From the NCBI RefSeq assembly GCF_014651035.1, contig NZ_BMWC01000001.1, forward strand, positions 1,271,581-1,335,580: a stretch of DNA of 64,000 bases, in the 5' to 3' direction. Shown piece by piece: positions 36,437 to 44,966 of the stretch; the stretch's first letter is position 1; each line of letters starts with the position of its first letter. Source of the DNA: Streptomyces lomondensis (GTDB taxonomy: Bacteria; Actinomycetota; Actinomycetes; Streptomycetales; Streptomycetaceae). Below the pieces are notes generated by a model, which saw only the letters and a list, made by a program, of their open reading frames with translations, had not been told where the DNA came from and made no database searches. The position numbers and the translations under genes are program-made.

Positions 36437-37456
36437 GTGAGTACGCGCGCGGCACAGGCATTTCGGCACGATGGTGGCGTCGTGTGCGCGGTGCGCGGGC
36501 TGACCAAGACCTATCCGGCGGTCCGGGGCCGGCGCGGCGCGCCCGGAACCCCCGAGGTCCGGGCCACGGACGACGTGACGCTGGACATCCGCCGCGGCGA
36601 GATCTTCGGCCTGCTCGGGCCGAACGGCGCCGGCAAGTCCACCCTCGTACGACAGCTCACCGGGCTGATGCGGCCGGACGGCGGCAGCGTGGAGATCCTC
36701 GGGCACGACATCGTGCGCCACCCGGAGCGGGCCGCGCGCATCCTCGCCTACCTCGGCCAGGAGTCGACCGCCCTCGACGAGCTGACCGTGTCGCTCGCCG
36801 CCGAGACCACCGGTCGGCTGCGCGGCCTGGACGTCCGGCGGGCGCGGGCCGAGCGGGACGCCGTCCTCGACGAGCTGGGGCTCACTCCGCTGGCCGGGCG
36901 GCCGCTGAAGAAGCTCTCCGGGGGCCAGCGGCGCCTGGCGTGCTTCGCCGCGGCGCTGGTGGGGGAGCGGCCGCTGCTCGTGCTCGACGAGCCGACCACC
37001 GGCATGGACCCGGTGGCGCGGCGGGCCGTGTGGTCCGCGGTCGACCGGCGGCGGGCCGAGCGCGGGACGACCGTGCTGCTCGTCACCCACAACGTCATCG
37101 AGGCCGAGACCGTGCTGGACCGGGTGGCCGTGCTCGACCGGGGGCGGGTGATCGCCTGCGACACCCCGGCCGGGCTGAAGGAGCAGGTCGCCGGCGAGGT
37201 GCGGGTCGACCTGGTGTGGCGGGACACGGCGCCGCTGCACGTCCCCGAGGTGGCCGCGCTGCGGGACCGGGCCGTGGAGTCGGGCCGCCGCTGGACGCTC
37301 CGGCTCGGGCCCGAGGAGGCCCGGGCGGTCGTCGCGACCGTCACCGGCGGGGCCGCCTTCGCCGCGCTGGACGACTTCACGCTGGCCACGCCGAGCCTGG
37401 AGGACGTGTACCTGGCGCTGGGCGGTGCGGTACAGCAGGGGCTGGTGAAGGTGTGA
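36437..37456 (+). CDS. ABC transporter ATP-binding protein (DrrA-like)
   Basis: 339-residue ATPase. Walker A is GPNGAGKSTLVRQL, then the Q-loop GQES, the signature LSGGQRRLACFAAAL, Walker B LLVLDEPTTGMDP and the switch His in LLVTHN. The C-terminal 100 residues resemble the DrrA/NatA accessory domain. With the permease 100 bases downstream it forms a two-gene exporter of the ABC-2 type. Substrate unknown; drugs or antibiotics are typical for the family. Confidence 0.92.
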   Translation: MSTRAAQAFRHDGGVVCAVRGLTKTYPAVRGRRGAPGTPEVRATDDVTLDIRRGEIFGLLGPNGAGKSTLVRQLTGLMRPDGGSVEILGHDIVRHPERAARILAYLGQESTALDELTVSLAAETTGRLRGLDVRRARAERDAVLDELGLTPLAGRPLKKLSGGQRRLACFAAALVGERPLLVLDEPTTGMDPVARRAVWSAVDRRRAERGTTVLLVTHNVIEAETVLDRVAVLDRGRVIACDTPAGLKEQVAGEVRVDLVWRDTAPLHVPEVAALRDRAVESGRRWTLRLGPEEARAVVATVTGGAAFAALDDFTLATPSLEDVYLALGGAVQQGLVKV

Positions 37457-37556
37457 GGAACGTGAGGAACACCGAGGCCTTGAGTGCGTGGGCCGCCGCG
37501 TACGTACCGAACAGGGCGACTGCCGCAGTGGACCCGACGAAGGGGAGCAGCGCGAC

Positions 37557-38378
37557 GTGAGTGTCGTACCCGCCGATGTCCTGCCGGGCGGTGCCCTGGC
37601 CGTGGAGGAGCCCGCCGCGTGCGCGGCCGAGCTCGGACCGCGGGCGCGGCTGTGGCCTTCGCTGGCGGCCGTGTACCGGGCGCAGCTGTCCCGGGCGCGG
37701 GTCGCGCGGATCCCGCTGCTGTTCGTGGCGACCTTCCAGTCGGTCGGGATCATGGTCCTGATGCGCGGGGTCGTGGACGACGGGGCGGAGGCGCAGGCCG
37801 TCGTCGCCGGGTCGTCGGTGCTGGTGGTCGCGTTCGTCGCGCTGAACCTGCTCGCGCAGTACTTCGGGCAGCTGCGGGCCAGCGGCGGGCTCGACCACTA
37901 CGCGACCCTGCCGGTGCCGCCCGCCGCGGTGGTGCTGGGCGCGGCGGGCGCGTACGCGTCGTTCACCGTGCCCGGGACCGTCGTGACGGCGGTGTTCGGC
38001 TGTGTGCTGTTCGGGCTGCCGCTGGCCCACCTGTGGGTCCTGGTGGCCGTGATCCCGCTGGCGGGCGCCGCGCTCGCCGGGCTCGGGGCGGCGCTCGGGC
38101 TGCTCGCGCCCCGGCCGGAGCTGGCCACGCTGCTGGGGCAGCTGGGCATGTCGGCGGCGCTGCTGCTGGGTGTGCTGCCGGCGGACCGGATGCCGGAGGC
38201 CGTCCGCTTCGCGCGGGACCTGCTGCCGTCGACGTACGGCGTGGAGGCCTTCGCGCGGACGTTCGGGCCGCGTCCCGACTGGGCCTTCGTGCTCGGTGAC
38301 CTCGCCGTGTGCGGGGTCGTGGGCGTCGTCTCGCTGGGCGTGGCGACCTGGGCGTACCGCCGGGCGGCCGTCCGGTGA
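37557..38378 (+). CDS. ABC-2 type transporter permease
   Basis: About 273 residues with six membrane segments (IPLLFVATFQSVGIMVLM, AVVAGSSVLVVAFVALNLLA, VVLGAAGAYASFTVPGTVV, LWVLVAVIPLAGAALAGLGA, LLGQLGMSAALLLGVLPA, VLGDLAVCGVVGVVSLGVATW). GRLRAS-like GQLRASGGLDHYATLPVP is the cytoplasmic coupling region. GTG 37557 (MSVVPADV) is chosen, with GGGGAG about 9 bases upstream; an earlier in-frame start at 37488 would add a non-family leader. Partner of the preceding ATPase. Confidence 0.9.
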   Translation: MSVVPADVLPGGALAVEEPAACAAELGPRARLWPSLAAVYRAQLSRARVARIPLLFVATFQSVGIMVLMRGVVDDGAEAQAVVAGSSVLVVAFVALNLLAQYFGQLRASGGLDHYATLPVPPAAVVLGAAGAYASFTVPGTVVTAVFGCVLFGLPLAHLWVLVAVIPLAGAALAGLGAALGLLAPRPELATLLGQLGMSAALLLGVLPADRMPEAVRFARDLLPSTYGVEAFARTFGPRPDWAFVLGDLAVCGVVGVVSLGVATWAYRRAAVR

Positions 38379-38422
38379 GCGGGGAGGGGTCGTCCGGTGA
38401 CGCGGCGCACAGGCGCGCCTGG

Positions 38423-38428
38423 CACGAT
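38423..38428 (+). promoter_or_regulatory. Probable -10 element in a GGCACGATGG box, leaderless start
   Basis: CACGAT within GGCACGATGG ends 6 bases before GTG 38435. Confidence 0.45.
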
Positions 38429-38434
38429 GGCAGG

Positions 38435-39130
38435 GTGACCGCACCACTGACTCCGCCACCGCCACCGCATGAACATTCCGCACAGGGTTCGTGGCAGCCG
38501 CCGGCCGAGGCGTCCGGGGCTCCGGCTCCCGGGGTCCAGCATGCCGAGTACGCCGGGCACGGCTGGTACGGGCAGGACGGCCCCGGGATGCGGACGGAAG
38601 CGCGGGAGGCCGGTGTGGTCGCCCTGGCCGTGGCGCTCGGCGGGGTGCTGCTGGGCGTGCTGTGGTGGTGGCTCGCGCCGCACGTGCCGTTGGTCGGTGA
38701 CGTGGCGGAGGGCAACTGGGTCGTCTACCTCAAGGACACCGAGGGGGAGCAGGCCGTGGGGGTGGACGGCACGTTCACCCTGCTCGGGCTGGGCCTCGGG
38801 GTCGTGAGCGCGCTGGTCGTCTTCCTGCTGCGGCGGCGTGGGGGTGTGCCGCTGGTGGTGGGGCTGGCGCTCGGGGGGCTGCTCGGGTCGCTGCTCGCCT
38901 GGCGGGTCGGGGTGTGGCTCGGGCCCGCGGAGGACGTGGTCGCGCATGCGCGGGAGGTGGGCAGGGGGGTGACGTTCTCGGCGCCGTTGAAGTTGGGCGC
39001 GAAGGGGGCGTTGCTGGCCTGGCCGCTTGCCGCGCTGGTGCTGCACCTCGGGCTCATGGCGTTGTTCGGGCCTCGGGATCCTGAGCCGGAGTTCGCGGAC
39101 GGGGCTTATCAGTCACCGCCGGCTGCTTAA
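38435..39130 (+). CDS. DUF2567-like integral membrane protein
   Basis: 231 residues: a Pro/His/Gly-rich cytoplasmic N-terminus of about 50 residues, then four membrane segments (VVALAVALGGVLLGVLWWWLA, FTLLGLGLGVVSALVVFLL, PLVVGLALGGLLGSLLAW, GALLAWPLAALVLHLGLMALF). An extracytoplasmic loop (VPLVGDVAEGNWVVYLKDTEGEQ, with conserved-looking EGE) follows the first segment. It resembles DUF2567 proteins of Actinobacteria; the family assignment is from memory of its pattern. GTG 38435 is favoured by a promoter-like box 6 bases upstream. Function unknown. Confidence 0.75.
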   Translation: MTAPLTPPPPPHEHSAQGSWQPPAEASGAPAPGVQHAEYAGHGWYGQDGPGMRTEAREAGVVALAVALGGVLLGVLWWWLAPHVPLVGDVAEGNWVVYLKDTEGEQAVGVDGTFTLLGLGLGVVSALVVFLLRRRGGVPLVVGLALGGLLGSLLAWRVGVWLGPAEDVVAHAREVGRGVTFSAPLKLGAKGALLAWPLAALVLHLGLMALFGPRDPEPEFADGAYQSPPAA

Positions 39131-39149
39131 GAATCCGGCGTGGGTGCTG

Positions 39150-39233
39150 AGGGCGGGTGGGTGCGCAGCCCGGCGTAGCGGGGTGCCGCTCTCTTTGGGA
39201 CGGGTGCCGCCCTTAGCGGCACGATTGCCCGCA
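39150..39233. repeat. Streptomyces dispersed palindromic repeat
   Basis: After the DUF2567-like gene comes a GC-rich stretch with GTGCCGC (39204-39210) and GCGGCAC (39216-39222) around CCTTA, and the direct repeat GGGTGCCGC. Sequences of this kind (GCGGGCAATCGTGCCGC on the minus strand) recur between Streptomyces genes. It may also end transcription of the upstream gene. Confidence 0.6.
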
Positions 39234-39234
39234 G

Positions 39235-39464
39235 CTAGGGCCTGTCGTTTGGATCAGGTCGCAGGGAAGTGACGGTGCTGTTCAGTGCCGGTGAGCGGGG
39301 TCATGGGGGTACCTCCCTGCTCGAGCGCAGCCGAGAGCTTGGGGGAGCGTGCAGCTGCAAGGCGGAGGAGGGAGTCGACGCGGAGCGTCGGGGACCGACG
39401 ACAACGCGGCAGATGCGCGTGCCAGACCCCGCGTCTGCGGCGTGATCCAAACGACAGGCCCTAG
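39235..39464. mobile_element. MITE-like element with 18-base perfect terminal inverted repeats and CTAG flanks
   Basis: GGCCTGTCGTTTGGATCA at 39239-39256 is matched by its exact reverse complement at 39443-39460. Both ends are flanked by CTAG (39235-39238, 39461-39464), which could be a target duplication of the IS5-family type. The 222-base interior encodes no protein. It contains a nested hairpin repeat at 39309-39347. The right end lies 6 bases from the ybaK stop codon. It fits a non-autonomous element mobilised by an IS5-like transposase encoded elsewhere. Confidence 0.8.
39309..39347. repeat. Nested palindromic repeat inside the MITE-like element
   Basis: GGTACCTCCCTGCTCG is followed by CGAGAGCTTGGGGGAG; CTCCC pairs with GGGAG and CTCG with CGAG. 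This ggtacctccc...gggggag pattern is a very common Streptomyces intergenic repeat. Confidence 0.7.
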
Positions 39465-39470
39465 GTGCAG

Positions 39471-39971
39471 TCAGGCGCGGCCGATCGGGGCCAACACGGC
39501 CTCCGTCAGCTTCTGCAAGTCCTCCGGAGCCAGCTCCACCTCCAAGCCCCTCCTCCCCGCCGACACGCAGATCGTCGGGTGCGCCGAGGCCGAGGCGTCG
39601 AGGACCGTCGGGAGTTTCTTGCGTTGGCCCAAGGGCGAGATGCCGCCCCGGACGTACCCCGTCGTGCGTTCCGCCAGTGTCGGGTCGGCCATGGTCGCGC
39701 GCTTGCCGCCGACCGCCGCTGCCAGGGCCTTCAGGTCCAGCTGGCCCGCCACCGGGACCACCGCGACCGTCAGTGTGCCGTCGACGTCCGCGACCAGGGT
39801 CTTGAAGACGCGGTCCGGGGAGACGCCCATCGCCTCGGCCGCCTCCTCGCCGTAGGAGGGGTGGGAGGGGTCGTGGTCGTAGGCGTGGACCGTGTACGCC
39901 GTGCCGGCCGCCGTGAGGGCCACCGTCGCCGGGGTGCCGCCCGGCTGCTGCTTCTTCGACTTCTTCGCCAT
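39471..39971 (-). CDS. ybaK: YbaK-family Cys-tRNA(Pro) deacylase
   Basis: 166-residue free-standing editing protein that hydrolyses mischarged Cys-tRNA(Pro). The N-terminal MAKKSKKQQPGGTPATVAL is followed by the YbaK fold: YTVHAYDHD, GVSPDRVFKTLVADVDG with the conserved Lys, VAVVPVAGQLDLKALA, RTTGYVRGGISPLGQRKKLPTVLD and the C-terminal ISAGRRGLEVELAPEDL-like segment. Motif YxxGGISPxGQ is characteristic. Full length. A MITE-like element abuts its 3' end. Confidence 0.94.
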   Translation of the reverse strand: MAKKSKKQQPGGTPATVALTAAGTAYTVHAYDHDPSHPSYGEEAAEAMGVSPDRVFKTLVADVDGTLTVAVVPVAGQLDLKALAAAVGGKRATMADPTLAERTTGYVRGGISPLGQRKKLPTVLDASASAHPTICVSAGRRGLEVELAPEDLQKLTEAVLAPIGRA

Positions 39972-39979
39972 GCGTCCGC

Positions 39980-40720
39980 TCAGTTGAGGCTCGTCGGGCC
40001 GCGCGTCAGATCCGACGCCGGCAACGACGGCAGACTACGGATGATCGCCGTCTCCGAGCGAAGGAGTTTCAGCTCGTCGCGCAGGCGGGACGCCGTGTCG
40101 GGGGCCTGGAGCAGGCGCTGCTTGGTCGGGGTGTCCAGCATCATCGCCGCCGCCACGAGGTACGACACCACGCCCGGCTCGTCGGGCAGTTCCGTACCGG
40201 TCGTCAGGGACCGTTCCCGCGCGCCCGCCAGGCGCTTCTGGTACTGGCGGAACGATCGCAGCACCCCCTCGGCCAGCGGCGCCGCCTCGTCGCCGGGTTC
40301 CTCCGGCAGCGGCTCCAGCTCGGCCGTCAGGAAGGGGCCGGACGCCTCCACCGACAGCAGCTTCACCCGGGACGTGCCGGTCGCCAGCACCTCGAAGGAG
40401 CCGTCGGTGCGCTCGCGGATCGTCGCCGCGTCCGCGATACAGCCCACCTTGTGGAACGCCTTGGCCGGGTCCGTGCCGAAACCGGCCAGCGGCCCCCGCT
40501 CGGGCAGGGCAGTCGGGTCGGGCATGCCGGGGGCGCTCGGGGCCACCTCGTGGCCGTCGCGGATCGCCACGACGGCGAACCGGCGCGGCTCGTCCTCCGG
40601 GGTCTTCAGCAGCTCGCGCATCATGGCGCGATACCGCTCCTCGAAGACGTTGAGCGGGAGCACGAGCCCCGGGAACAGCACCGAGTTCAGTGGGAAGAGG
40701 GGGAGCCGGACGGTGGTCAC
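39980..40720 (-). CDS. LON substrate-binding domain protein
   Basis: 246-residue stand-alone protein with a Lon N-terminal domain and no ATPase or protease part. LPLFPLNSVLFPGLVLPLNVFEERYRAMM is the family signature; RFAVVAIRDG, GCIADAATIRERTDGSFEVLATGTSRVKLL and the helical C-terminal half complete the fold. Such proteins are known widely in Actinobacteria without a defined role. It begins 11 bases after the upstream gene and lies 8 bases before ybaK, so the three minus-strand genes may form an operon. Confidence 0.88.
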   Translation of the reverse strand: MTTVRLPLFPLNSVLFPGLVLPLNVFEERYRAMMRELLKTPEDEPRRFAVVAIRDGHEVAPSAPGMPDPTALPERGPLAGFGTDPAKAFHKVGCIADAATIRERTDGSFEVLATGTSRVKLLSVEASGPFLTAELEPLPEEPGDEAAPLAEGVLRSFRQYQKRLAGARERSLTTGTELPDEPGVVSYLVAAAMMLDTPTKQRLLQAPDTASRLRDELKLLRSETAIIRSLPSLPASDLTRGPTSLN

Positions 40721-40731
40721 GACGCAAAAGC

Positions 40732-41763
40732 CTAATGGTCGCCGGAGCGGACACGTCCGCCCCGTTCACTCCGTGGATGCCCGGAGGGCTCGCCGGCGGC
40801 CGCGGCGCGGACGTCGTCGCGGATCCGGAGGAAGTGGCCGAGCGGGTCGTCCGACACCTGGTCCCAGGGGAACGAGGTGGCGTACGGGCCGTTCAGGCGC
40901 AGCTGCTCGGCGGCGTCCGGCCAGCGCTCCAGGCGCACCAGGACGAAGATGAGCAGGTTCCGCATCCGGGCGGGCCAGGGGTCGGCCGCCGGCAGCCGCG
41001 GGGACAGCGCGATCGCCCGGTCGGCGGCCGCGTCCAGCCGCTCGCGCGGCACCTCGGGCCCGCAGCCGTCGGTGAGGTAGCCGAAGGCCGCCCGCACCCC
41101 GAGCGCCTGGACGAGCGCGTCGGCGGGCGCGTCCTGCGCGGCCCGGTCGGCGAAGTCGAAGCACTCGTGGTGGGAGCCGTGCCAGGAGGTGGCCAGGTAG
41201 CGCAGGGCCGCCACATGACAGCCGTAGTGGTGTGGGGCACGGCGTACGGCCGCCGCCCACAGTTCTTCGAAGTACTTGTGCCCGGCCTGCGCGCCCCGGG
41301 CGTGGTCGAGCGCGAGCCGCCACGGCACCGGGTCCCGCTGGTCGCCCCGGGCCGCCGCCGTGATCAGCGGACTCACCTCGCGCAGCACCTCGGCCCGGGC
41401 CGGTGACTGCCAGGCGCGGTCCACCGCCAGCTGCGCCCCGACCAGCAGCGCGTCCGGGTCCTGCGGGGCGGTGGCGAGCCAGGCGTCCAGCCACTCGGGG
41501 CGCGAGCGCGCGAAGGCGGCCAGCCGCGTCACGTAGCGGTCGCGGCGCTCCCACTCGGCCGCCGCACGGGTGGCCAGGAGCAGCCCCGCGGCCGGTCCGT
41601 GGTCGCCCCGGGCGGCGGCGACCAGCGCGGGGCTCAGCCGCGCGTCGGGCGCGTCGAGCAGCACCTCGTCGTCGGCGCACGGCTCGCCGGCGGGGTGCGA
41701 AGTGGTCCTTGTCATCCGGCTCGCGCGGATGAACGGCAGCTGCATTGCCATGGTGCCGACCAT
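40732..41763 (-). CDS. Unknown helical-repeat protein
   Basis: About 343 residues if translation begins at ATG 41763 (MVGTMAMQLPF). Alternatives are ATG 41751, 41745 and 41715. The longer frame to 41874 has atypical, less GC-rich codons and holds TTGACC, so it probably includes the promoter. The protein is Ala/Arg/Trp-rich and almost wholly alpha-helical, with repeated RWLALDHARG, RRAPHHYGCHVAALRYLA and WDQVSDDPLG-type helices suggestive of a TPR-like solenoid. I recognise no catalytic motif. It ends with a charged tail. Confidence 0.7.
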   Translation of the reverse strand: MVGTMAMQLPFIRASRMTRTTSHPAGEPCADDEVLLDAPDARLSPALVAAARGDHGPAAGLLLATRAAAEWERRDRYVTRLAAFARSRPEWLDAWLATAPQDPDALLVGAQLAVDRAWQSPARAEVLREVSPLITAAARGDQRDPVPWRLALDHARGAQAGHKYFEELWAAAVRRAPHHYGCHVAALRYLATSWHGSHHECFDFADRAAQDAPADALVQALGVRAAFGYLTDGCGPEVPRERLDAAADRAIALSPRLPAADPWPARMRNLLIFVLVRLERWPDAAEQLRLNGPYATSFPWDQVSDDPLGHFLRIRDDVRAAAAGEPSGHPRSERGGRVRSGDH

Positions 41764-41884
41764 TGAAAGTCCGCTGGTCACAGCGGCGCCAGAGTGTTCA
41801 TCGAACCTGCGGAAAGTTGTACGCCCGATGGTCAAGAGAGTGCAAAAACGTGACAGTTCAACAACCCTGGTCACAAGAGCACCA

Positions 41885-43462
41885 TCAGTTGCGCCGCAGC
41901 AGCCGGGTCGCCCCCGCCGCCACGGTCGTCGCGAGGACCCAGCCCAGCAGGATCATCGCCGTCGCCAGCCACTGCCAGCCCCCGCGCAGCTGCCAGAAGC
42001 CCACCTGGCCCAGGTCGATGACCGGCAGCAGCAGATCGAGGGTGAAGAGCGTGGGGTTCCACTCCGGATGCTCGCCCCGCTTCAGCGGTGGATGGCCCGC
42101 CTGCGCGAAGGCGAGGGAGCCCGCGGCCCACAGCACCGCCATCCATATGGCGGCCCGGCCCGGCCGGTATCCGTAGGCGACCGTCCAGTCCTGCGCGTAG
42201 CCCCACAGCTTGGCGGCGAGCGGCAGGCTCTCGCGGTGCCGGCGCTGCTTGGCGAGCAGCACCTCGCGGGCGTCCTCGTCCTCGCCGCCGGCCCGCAGCA
42301 CGGCCGCGAGCCGCTCGTACGGCTCCGGGTTGTACTCGGCGGTCGCCGCCGCCACCCACTCCAGCCGCTCGGCCAGGCTGAACGGCCCGCGCGGCACCAG
42401 GTTCTCGTAGGCGAAGCCGCCCATGTGCAGCCGCCCGGGGCCGGGCCAGGCGTCCGCCCGGTCCATCAGGTTGATGATCTTCGCCCCCGACAGCACCACC
42501 CGCCCGCGCGCCGGCTGCTCCCCGAGGAACCGCAGCTCCGGCGTCTGCACCCGGCGCAGCGACAGCTCCTGGTCGTCGGTGAGGGTGAACCGGGCCTGCT
42601 CGAAGTCGACGGCGTCGCCGAACCGGCCGTCGTCCAGCCGGATCCCGCCCTCGCACGCGAACCGCTGGATCCGCGTGCCGCGCGCCGGGGTCATCCCGCT
42701 CATCGCCTGGGCACCGACGCCCGCCGGGGTCAGATACAGGCTGCGCTCGACGGTCAGCTGCGGTGCGTTCAGCGCGAGCCGCTCGTAGGGGTTGGACAGG
42801 CGCGCGCCGCGCAGGCTCAGGGAGACGCCGATGGTCGCGGCGCGCAGGCTCAGCTCGCCGTGCGACTCCAGCAGCTCGGCCTGTAAGTCCTGGCCGACGG
42901 TGATGCCGTCCCCGGCGATCGACCGGCCGCTGCGGTCCCGGTGCACGATCGCCTGGTTGAGCATCAGGTCCGTGCCGATCTGCGCGTCCGTGAGCCGGAT
43001 GCCGCGGTGGAACCGGCAGCGCGGCAGATGCAGATCGCCCTCGGTGTGCACCCGGGCCGCCTCCAGCCGGGGCACCGAGCAGTCCACCATCCGTACGGTC
43101 GTGAAGCGGGCCTCCGGCAGCAGCACGTCCTGCTCGAACCGGCACTGGCGCATCTCGACGTACGGCACGACCGTGCCGCCCGCGAGGTCCAGGGAGCCGC
43201 TGACCTGCACGCCGACGAGCTTCAGCGACGACACGCGGCCGGCCAGGGCGGGCGGGCCGTCGAGGAGCAGCCAGCACACGATCCGGGCCCGCACGGTCCG
43301 GTCCTCGCCCCAGGGGTGGCCGCCGTGCGGATCGTCCACCACCGCGTCGCCGCTGCTCAGGTCGTACACCGTGCCGTTGCGGAACGCCTGCCACATGCCG
43401 GCCTCGGCCGCGGTCAGGTCGTCGGGCAGATCTCCGGCGCGGACGCCGGCCCCCTCGGTCAC
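41885..43462 (-). CDS. Beta-helix-like repeat protein with C-terminal membrane anchor
   Basis: 525 residues. Residues about 55-330 are built of irregular 20-24 residue repeats ending in GxLxL or similar (VSGSLDLAGGTVV, MRQCRFEQDVLL, EGDLHLPRCRFH, GISLSLRGARLS-like), each with turns typical of a right-handed beta-helix of the bactofilin or pentapeptide type. The C-terminal 120 residues have three membrane segments (AAIWMAVLWAAGSLAFA, LDLLLPVIDLGQVGFW, WLATAMILLGWVLATTVAAGA). GTG 43462 is used because GGAGGAAGGAAG precedes it. No known function. A possible surface or envelope scaffold, by inference only. Confidence 0.75.
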   Translation of the reverse strand: MTEGAGVRAGDLPDDLTAAEAGMWQAFRNGTVYDLSSGDAVVDDPHGGHPWGEDRTVRARIVCWLLLDGPPALAGRVSSLKLVGVQVSGSLDLAGGTVVPYVEMRQCRFEQDVLLPEARFTTVRMVDCSVPRLEAARVHTEGDLHLPRCRFHRGIRLTDAQIGTDLMLNQAIVHRDRSGRSIAGDGITVGQDLQAELLESHGELSLRAATIGVSLSLRGARLSNPYERLALNAPQLTVERSLYLTPAGVGAQAMSGMTPARGTRIQRFACEGGIRLDDGRFGDAVDFEQARFTLTDDQELSLRRVQTPELRFLGEQPARGRVVLSGAKIINLMDRADAWPGPGRLHMGGFAYENLVPRGPFSLAERLEWVAAATAEYNPEPYERLAAVLRAGGEDEDAREVLLAKQRRHRESLPLAAKLWGYAQDWTVAYGYRPGRAAIWMAVLWAAGSLAFAQAGHPPLKRGEHPEWNPTLFTLDLLLPVIDLGQVGFWQLRGGWQWLATAMILLGWVLATTVAAGATRLLRRN

Positions 43463-43582
43463 AGCTCTTCCTTCCTCCCCGGGTACTCGCGGGTTCGTTC
43501 CTTCGTACAACTGTTCATGCCCGCTGAGTGACGCCCCGAAAGCAGGACGTGACGGTGATCTTCCGGATTCCTGCGACGCGCT

Positions 43583-43599
43583 GTATCAGCCATTGATAC
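43583..43599 (+). promoter_or_regulatory. Inverted repeat upstream of hisD
   Basis: GTATCA (43583-43588) and TGATAC (43594-43599) around GCCAT, 42 bases before hisD. A candidate operator; nothing ties it to a known regulator. Confidence 0.4.
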
Positions 43600-43627
43600 G
43601 CGCGCACGGTGCGTGACCCGGGTCTGA

Positions 43628-43633
43628 GAGAAT
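43628..43633 (+). promoter_or_regulatory. Probable -10 of the his operon, leaderless
   Basis: GAGAAT ends 7 bases before the hisD GTG. I recall that in S. coelicolor the his transcript begins at or near this start codon. No ribosome binding site is seen. Confidence 0.55.
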
Positions 43634-43640
43634 TGAGCCC

Positions 43641-44966
43641 GTGATCTCCCGAATCGATCTGCGCGGCGACGCCCTTCCCGAGGGCCCCGCCCTGCGTGAC
43701 CTGCTGCCCCGAGCCGAGTTCGACGTTCAGGCCGCCCTGGAGAAGGTGCGTCCGATCTGCGAGGACGTGCATCATCGGGGCGACGCGGCGCTGATCGATT
43801 CCGCCGAGCGGTTCGACGGGGTCAGGCTCGACCAGGTCCGGGTCCCGGCCGCCGCGCTCACGCGCGCGCTGGAGGAACTCGACCCGGCCGTGCGCGCGGC
43901 GCTGGAGGAGTCCATCCGCCGCGCCCGGATCGTCCACCGCGAGCAGCGCCGCGCCCCGCACACCACCCAGGTCGTGCCCGGCGGCACCGTGACCGAGAAG
44001 TGGGTGCCGGTCGAGCGGGTCGGGCTGTACGCGCCCGGTGGCCGGTCGGTGTACCCGTCCTCCGTGATCATGAACGTGGTGCCCGCGCAGGAGGCCGGCG
44101 TCGAGTCCATCGCGCTCGCCTCGCCCGCCCAGGCAGAGTTCGGCGGCCTGCCGCACCCGACGATCCTCGCCGCCTGCGCGCTGCTCGGCGTCGACGAGGT
44201 GTACGCGGCCGGCGGTGCCACGGCGGTCGCGATGTTCGCCTACGGCACCGAGTCCTGCGCGCCCGCGAACATGGTCACCGGCCCCGGCAACATCTGGGTC
44301 GCCGCCGCCAAGCGCTACTTCACCGGCAAGATCGGCATCGACGCCGAGGCCGGCCCGACCGAGATCGCGGTCCTCGCCGACGACACGGCCGACCCGGTGC
44401 ACGTCGCCTCCGACCTGATCAGCCAGGCCGAGCACGACCCGCTGGCCGCCGCCGTCCTGGTCACGGACTCCGTCGAGCTCGCGGACGCCGTGGAGAAGGA
44501 GCTGGAGCCCCAGGTCGCCGCGACCAAGCACATCGACGACCGGATCGTCCCGGCCCTGTCCGGCAAGCAGTCCGCGATCGTCCTGGTCGACGGCATCGAC
44601 GAGGGCCTGAGGGTGGTCGACGCGTACGGCGCCGAGCACCTGGAGATCCAGACGGCCGACGCCGCCGCGGTGGCCGGCCGGGTCAAGAACGCCGGCGCGA
44701 TCTTCATCGGCCCCTGGGCCCCGGTCTCGCTCGGCGACTACGCGGCCGGCTCCAACCACGTCCTGCCCACGGGCGGCTGCGCCTGCCACTCCTCCGGCCT
44801 GTCCGTCCAGTCCTTCCTGCGCGGCATCCACATCGTCGACTACACGAAGGACGCGCTGGCCGAGGTCGCGCACCACGTGGTGACGCTGGCGGAGGCGGAG
44901 GACCTGCCCGCGCACGGCGCGGCGATCAAGGCGAGGTTCGGCTGGAAGGTGCCCGAGAGCAAGTGA
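43641..44966 (+). CDS. hisD: Histidinol dehydrogenase
   Basis: Zinc enzyme that oxidises histidinol to histidine in two NAD+-dependent steps, the last of the pathway. 441 residues. [72 protein letters not shown] with catalytic His and Glu, and [19 protein letters not shown] are all conserved. GTG start. It is the first gene of an operon with hisC, hisB, hisH, hisA and hisF, and its stop overlaps hisC. Confidence 0.97.
   Translation: MISRIDLRGDALPEGPALRDLLPRAEFDVQAALEKVRPICEDVHHRGDAALIDSAERFDGVRLDQVRVPAAALTRALEELDPAVRAALEESIRRARIVHREQRRAPHTTQVVPGGTVTEKWVPVERVGLYAPGGRSVYPSSVIMNVVPAQEAGVESIALASPAQAEFGGLPHPTILAACALLGVDEVYAAGGATAVAMFAYGTESCAPANMVTGPGNIWVAAAKRYFTGKIGIDAEAGPTEIAVLADDTADPVHVASDLISQAEHDPLAAAVLVTDSVELADAVEKELEPQVAATKHIDDRIVPALSGKQSAIVLVDGIDEGLRVVDAYGAEHLEIQTADAAAVAGRVKNAGAIFIGPWAPVSLGDYAAGSNHVLPTGGCACHSSGLSVQSFLRGIHIVDYTKDALAEVAHHVVTLAEAEDLPAHGAAIKARFGWKVPESK

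Noticed and set aside
39131..39470. A hidden small gene in the 340-base gap
   Set aside because: The gap is filled by palindromic repeats and a MITE-like element. No frame has a ribosome binding site or coding-like codon use.
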